Shown here piece by piece: positions 59,401 through 64,000 of a DNA stretch of 64,000 bases. The position numbers were made by a program, and so were the translations under genes. Origin of the DNA: Nematostella vectensis (lineage: Eukaryota > Cnidaria > Anthozoa > Actiniaria > Edwardsiidae). The DNA lies in the NCBI RefSeq assembly GCF_932526225.1, contig NC_064035.1, positions 12,902,566-12,966,565 on the forward strand, read 5' to 3'. The stretch's first letter is position 1. Every line of letters begins with the position of its first letter. A model generated the notes under the pieces. That model was not told the DNA's origin. It searched no databases and worked only from the letters and a program-made list of their open reading frames with translations.

Positions 59401-62400
59401 GAGTGCATAGAGTAGATTTTGCATTGGACTCAATACACATAATGGATTTGCATTGACAGACTGATTGTCATGACTGACTGACATACTGCCTGACTGACGA
59501 GCTGACTGACTGAGTGACTGAAGAGCTGACTGACTAAGTGACTGACGAGCTGACTGACTGAGTGACTGACGAGCTGACTGATTGACTAAGTCACTGACTG
59601 ACTGACGGGCTGACTGACTGACGAGCTGACTGATTGACTAAGTCACTGACTGATTGACTAAGTCACTGACTGACGGGCTGACTGACTGACGAGCTGACTG
59701 ATTGACTTAGTGACAGACTGACTGACTAAGGACCATACTGACCGCTTTAGTAGACTGACTGATTGGCGGACTGAATGACTGACAGGCTGACTGAATTAAT
59801 GCCTCTCTGACTGACAGACTGTCTGATTGTCATTGACTGACAAGCTGGCCGACTAACTGGGTGACTGACTGACGCCCTCCATGTCTAACATTCACGCCTA
59901 ACATCCATGACACACTGACGAGCTGACTGCAGCTTTTCCCACCTATTCACACCTCCATCCTTTGCTGCCCCCCATCTACGCTCTCGATTGAACAGTTATC
60001 TTAAGCCTTTACATAGTTTTTTTTGTAGCTTATTGAAGGCAGTTAATGTTTAGCACATGAAGTACCTATCTCTCATGTCTCTGAGGTCCGTTGTCAGCGC
60101 GAGGATTGCCATGATTTCACTTGCTACTGTGATGTCAAACTGAGTCTACAGAGACGCACGCAATAAGTCAACTCGAGCATGAATTGTTAATAGCCGCAAA
60201 TATGTTTCTGGATAGTACAGATGATTAAGTAGGGCCAGGGATATGCTAAAAGGTTCAATGATACAACGCTGCACAAATTAGTACACAAGACGATTGTTCC
60301 TGTCATTGAGGTGATACATGACAGCGGAAACTCGATATAACTATACTCTCAGTGTAACGATATCGATTGCAGATCCCCTTAACGATAAAACATAAAACCT
60401 ATTTCAAAAACGTCGCCAACGCAACCGGCAAATGGTGATTGAAAGTCCGCAGGGTACCATGGGTCTCATTATATTTCAACCAAATGCAGAATACGCATTA
60501 ACTGTACGACAATCCATTAAAGACGATCAATGTCTGGCTCTGGGGTTTATTTTTAACCTCTAACTTTGCGAATAATTAGTACCCATAAGCATCTTTCGGC
60601 CTTGGAACTGTAATTTGCTATTTCCATTCGCCTTTTGCAATGACAATGTTTTCTGAATTAGGTCTATTGAAAATAATATTGACTTAATGACACTCAGTAT
60701 AACTATACGAATTAAAGATCCCGTCCCGACAACCATAAACTAATATCTATTTAATAACGATACTCTCGTCAAAATGATGAAAGTTTTCAGTCCCTTGCCA
60801 TATCATTATATCGAGATTCCATCGTATCTCAATGTTGTGATTACAACCAAAAGCCTTATTATGTCCACGATGGAGGAGGATAAGGAGACGATAAATGAAG
60901 ATAAAATGGGTGAATGGGGTGAATGCACACACCTCTCTTGTCCGGTTCTGTTCAGTGGGTGACTGTCCGATGGTTATCTTCCGTAGATAACGATCATTCG
61001 TGTCAATCACTAACCAAAAAAAAAAAAAACACCTTAGATATAAGGCCAAAAAAGATGATTGAACACAAAGTCTAAAGACTGATTTATACCCCTTTGTAAT
61101 GTAATGGTGTCGGGGTCGATATCAAGCCTTGCAAACCTAGCGATCTCCTCAGCAGTAAGAAGATCTGGGTCAGTCTTGTCGATACCAAGTTTCTACAGAC
61201 AGAACTGATTGAGTTCCTAAAAAACAGATTTTTCATAAAAAGTTCATTAGAAATAGTAAGCAAGAGCCCGTTTTCACCTGGAGTCTTTTTAGCATGACTC
61301 TGGGGAACTCGCGTTTTCCACCTCTTTTTGGTACCAGTCGGTTATACAAGGCCTTGAAAAGCAAACAAGACAAGAAAAGTTAATTAATCAAATTGTGAAT
61401 AAAACCTCCAACAGAATTGTACAAATGGCGAGGATGATCATACTTGGTCTTTTTGTGTCGATTCATGAAATATCCTAGCGTCAATGGCAGCGGCTGGAAA
61501 AACAATCGGATCATATTCATATAGCACAGGCATAATTATAAAAGGTTAGGATTTCATGCGTCAGATGCCACATTCATATAGCACAAGTTTCTATATAAAA
61601 GGTTAGGATTTCAGGCGTCAGAAGTTACATTCATATAGTACAAGTATAAAAGGAAAGATGATCCTTACCTAGTAGGTTGTTGGCAGCTGTTATTGCATGG
61701 ATGTCACCTGTCAGGTGAAGGTTGAACTGAAGATGACAATAATAAGCTATTACTTTAGTGAACGCACTGAGAGTGCACATAACCGAATACCCTGCTGCTA
61801 ACTGGAACAAAATTTTCCCATTTCCCCCAAGTCGTAAGATTACAAATTTGTATAGATTTAGTTTCTTGCCTATAGCATAAATAAATGATGGTAAAAAAGG
61901 CTTGTTAAATTTGGTGATTGATTGTGTTAACAAATTATTATTCATTTTGTGATATGTCGTGTTAACTCGAAGCCCTGATTCATCATTCGAAGTGATTTGT
62001 GTATCCCTTCAAGGTAGGGCTCACCTCTTCCATAGGAATGACCTGTGAGTAACCACCTCCTGCAGCTCCACCTGAACACAAAAACACAATAAACAAGGGG
62101 CAAAGGCATCCAAACGAAATCGTATCGTCTTGTAGGTTAAACTGTCCATTGTATGTAGTGATAATGATGTTGGTGATGATGGTAGCAGTGCTGCTGATGA
62201 TGGTGATACTAGTGGTCAGAATCAGGGTAAAGTGCCATGATATTGATTATGATGATGATGAGGATGATTATAAGGATGATAGTGATTATGGTGGTGGTAG
62301 TGATAACGATAATGATACTGATGACAACGGCAGTGATGATTATCACAATCATGGTTGTGTTGATATAAATCATAAAATAGTAGCGATAGCGCTGGATCTA

Positions 62401-63002
62401 GTTTTCATGATCACGTTAAACAATGGCAAAAATCTGATTGGCAGCTATCCATTTTCTCACCTTTGATACCAAACGTAGGTCCTTGTGATGGCTGACGGAT
62501 GCACGTAAAACAGTTCTTCTTTAGGTGTGCTCCCATTGCCTGGGACACCCCGATGGTTGTTGTGCTCTTTCCCTCGCCAAATGGAGTAGGGGTTATCCTG
62601 TAGAGTGAACAGGATAATAAAGCTAAAATGAGCATAGAAAAAGAGCTAGGACATTCTTAGATTGCTCCTACAGTGTTTTTAAACACTATTAGAAGAGCCC
62701 TGAGAATCAAGTAAGGCATTGTGGGCCGAAAAATTAACAAGTCCTGATAAAGTATTGAAAGCAGCATGTCACGATACATTCGATACAGAAACCTTTGAGC
62801 ATGCTGTGCCTGTGTTTGATCATATGACTTTTAGTGAGAACCATGAACATTTAGCATCACCATATACCAGTGCATAATGCTTAAGTTACGTTGTCTCGGG
62901 TCCTTACCCTGCCACCACTACATATCTGCCATCGGGCACATCCTTCAGACGCTCCAAGGAGCGCAGGGAAACTTTGGCCTTTTTGTTACCATACAGCTCA
63001 AG
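53406..63002 (-). CDS. MTHFD1: C1-tetrahydrofolate synthase, formate-THF ligase domain (5' part outside window)
   Basis: Twenty-two exons join in phase: 63002-62908, 62597-62461, 62071-62025, 61726-61669, 61493-61444, 61352-61278, 61192-61090, 61009-60933, 60145-60066, 59388-59328, 58757-58689, 57166-57055, 56944-56876, 56737-56667, 56338-56297, 55921-55821, 55453-55359, 54944-54862, 54661-54554, 54221-54140, 53747-53677, 53495-53406; 591 codons plus stop. The enzyme makes 10-formyl-THF from formate, ATP and THF for purine synthesis. Motifs: [17 protein letters not shown] (ATP loop), [101 protein letters not shown] and the family's C-terminus [16 protein letters not shown]. The dehydrogenase/cyclohydrolase half, if present, is to the right, so cytosolic MTHFD1 and mitochondrial MTHFD1L cannot be told apart. 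Five or more exons have tandem copies of their edge in the adjacent intron. Confidence 0.95.
54000..54145. repeat. Duplication of the MAKTHLSL exon end and donor
   Basis: TTGGATTGTCATCTTACCTT followed by TAGGCACTCCCTTGAGCTC (exon end plus donor, minus, at 54140) recurs at about 54014-54050 as TTGGATTGTCATCTTACATT plus TAGGCACTCCCTTGAGCTC. The spacing is about 112 bp. The donor GT of the copy is mutated (GTAAG to TGTAAG context with A before it). A weaker third copy may lie near 53925. Confidence 0.8.
54400..54575. repeat. Tandem copies of the GRYKKQ exon end and donor
   Basis: The exon tail GGCCGATACAAGAAACAG with donor GTAAAC (minus, exon end 54554) is followed downstream by about five diverged copies: CGATACAAGAATCAGGTAAAC occurs twice and variants with GTGTAAAC or ATGTTAAC occur in between. 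Units are about 25-35 bp. Confidence 0.85.
54765..54875. repeat. Tandem copies of the LYDLT exon end and donor
   Basis: CTTTACGATCTCACGGTATG (minus; exon end 54862 plus donor) recurs once exactly at about 54814-54833 and once in decayed form near 54775 (CTTTACAATTTCATGATAAA). The spacing is about 45 bp. Confidence 0.85.
54960..55115. repeat. Duplicated TGTCACGTGCATCTAAATAACA segment
   Basis: A roughly 75-80-bp unit containing TGTCACGT(G/T)CATCTAAATA and CAATATTG(C/T)CATGTGGCA occurs twice in tandem in a C1-THF synthase intron. Not related to the neighbouring exon that I can see. Confidence 0.75.
57471..58690. repeat. 64-bp tandem array of an exon end and strong 5' splice site
   Basis: About 19 units of about 64 bp lie downstream of exon 58757-58689. 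On the minus strand nearly each contains AGACCTTAGAGGTGAGTGTG, identical to the exon tail (GACCTTAGAG) plus its donor (GTGAGTGTG), followed by ACAACGTTACCCAAATATGT and ACCTCACGGAGATCATGTCA-like sequence. GTGTGA after each donor gives an in-frame stop in the exon frame. The array makes up almost the whole intron. Confidence 0.92.
58967..59294. mobile_element. Foldback MITE of about 328 bp in a C1-THF synthase intron
   Basis: CTAGAAGTTCT at the left end and its complement at the right are followed inwards by a long mirrored block: GAGAAGTGAAGTGCTCGAGC, then ATTGGTTGGTCATTCAATTG against the complement near 59237-59280. The inverted arms are about 80 bp. No coding region. The target duplication is unclear. 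Confidence 0.7.
59455..59895. repeat. CTGA-rich short tandem repeat
   Basis: Degenerate (CTGA)n with recurring ACTGACGAGCTGACTG units, in the intron between exons 60145-60066 and 59388-59328. Confidence 0.88.
61505..61655. repeat. 58-bp repeat (ATTCATATAGCACAAG), 2.5 copies
   Basis: ATTCATATAGCACAGGCATA followed by AAAGGTTAGGATTTCATGCG is repeated with changes at about 61570 and partly at 61629, in the intron between exons 61726-61669 and 61493-61444. Confidence 0.78.
62145..62350. repeat. GAT-rich microsatellite
   Basis: Degenerate GAT/GGT/AAT triplets in the intron between exons 62597-62461 and 62071-62025. Confidence 0.85.
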
Positions 63003-64000
63003 CTGTTGACAAACATGGACAAGCACACATATTTTGTTACCATAGAGCTCAAGCTGTTGACAGACATGGACAACCATACATATTTTGTTACTATATAGCT
63101 CAAGCTGTTGACAGACATGGGCAACCATACATATTTTGTTACCATAGAGCTCAAGCTGTTGACAAACATGGACAAGCACACATATTTTGTTACCATAGAG
63201 CTCGAGCTTGTGACAGACATGGACAACCATACATATTTTGTTACCATAGAGCTCAAGCTGTTGACAGACATGGACAACCATACATATTTTGTTATTATAG
63301 AGCTCAAGCTGTTGACAGACATGGACAACCATACATATTTTGTTACCATAGAGCTCAAGCTGTTGACAGACATGGGCAACCATACATATTTTGTTACCAT
63401 AGAGCTCAAGCTGTTGACAAACATGGACAAGCACACATATTTTGTTACCATAGAGCTCGAGCTGTTGACAGACATGGACAACCATACATATTTTGTTACC
63501 ATTGAGCTCAAGCTGTTGACAAACATGGACAACCATAGATATTTTGTTACCATAGAGCTCAAGCTGTTGACAGACATTGGCAACCATACATATTTTGTTA
63601 CCATAGAGCTCAAGCTGTTGACAGACATGGACAGCCATACATATTTTGTTACCATAGAGCTCAAGCTGTTGACAGACATGGGCAACCATACATATTTTGT
63701 TACCATAGAGCTCAAGCTGTTGACAGACATGGACAACCATACATATTTTGTTACCATAGAGCTCAAGCTGTTGACAGACATGGGCAACCATACATATTTT
63801 GTTACCATAGAGCTCAAGCTGTTGACAGACATGGACAAGCATACATATTTGTTAACATAGAGCTCAAGCTGTTGATAGACATGGGCAACCATACACATTT
63901 TGTTACCATAGAGCTCAAGCTGTTGACAGACATAGACAACCATACATATTTTGTTACCATAGAGCTCAAGCTGTTGACAAACATGGACAACCATACATAT
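63000..64000. repeat. 51-bp tandem array of an exon head and its 3' splice site
   Basis: About 19 units of 51 bp to the window edge. On the minus strand a unit reads TGTCAACAGCTTGAGCTCTA followed by TGGTAACAAAATATGTATGG. The first exon of gene 8 in the window begins with the same CAACAG acceptor and CTTGAGCTGTATGGTAACAA, then diverges into AAGGCCAAAG (KAKVSL). 51 is divisible by 3, and the minus frame from the exon stays open through the array to 63842 (repeat peptide [16 protein letters not shown]). Confidence 0.92.

Noticed and set aside
59470..59720. CTGACGAG motifs resembling hammerhead cores
   Set aside because: They are part of a CTGA microsatellite; no GAAA segment, stem II or cleavage triplet follows.
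1..64000. CRISPR array or prokaryotic defence system
   Set aside because: Regular repeats are minisatellites without unique spacers; genes have spliceosomal introns and animal domains, so the DNA is eukaryotic.

Overview
The window looks like nuclear DNA of an early-branching animal, most probably a sea anemone such as Nematostella (inference). Genes are intron-rich with GT-AG introns and animal protein families. Short MITE-like elements and long minisatellites fill the introns and spacers. I built gene models by reading both strands for coding exons and requiring splice sites whose codon phases join in frame. All are predictions.

Layout. (1) 94-7762, minus: start of a secreted or membrane modular protein with signal peptide, ROR-type Frizzled CRD, kringle, FN3, SEA and a second FN3; it runs off the left edge. 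(2) 13095-16860, plus: two-pore-domain potassium channel, 3 exons, 364 aa. (3) 20424-26400, minus: sterol O-acyltransferase of the MBOAT family, 13 exons, 521 aa. (4) 26737-30219, plus: head-to-head with (3), a divergent phosphagen-kinase homologue of 7 exons and 437 aa with a hydrophobic N-terminus and several lost catalytic residues. (5) 32565-34916, plus: eh1-containing homeobox gene, 2 exons, 222 aa. (6) 39602-44130, plus: cytochrome P450, 5 exons, 498 aa. (7) 45809-46672, minus: intronless 287-aa protein of unknown function. (8) 53406-63002, minus: C-terminal formate-tetrahydrofolate ligase half of C1-THF synthase, 22 exons and 591 codons, with its 5' part beyond the right edge.

The genes do not form an obvious pathway. 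The most striking shared property is in the repeats. Many tandem arrays are copies of the edge of a neighbouring coding exon: exon tail plus 5' splice site (FN3, SEA and kringle exons of gene 1; several exons of gene 8), exon head plus 3' splice site (gene 8, 63.0-64.0 kb), or the last codons plus stop codon (homeobox gene, 287-aa gene, gene 8). The arrays therefore carry rows of decoy splice sites or decoy stop codons. In one case the unit is 51 bp and in frame with the exon, so alternative acceptor use would lengthen the protein in 17-residue steps.

Other notable items are a type I hammerhead ribozyme inside a 164-bp TIR element with an 11-bp target duplication (36378-36541), a 2.8-kb inverted repeat with minisatellite arms (48.4-51.2 kb), and several TIR elements with readable target duplications.
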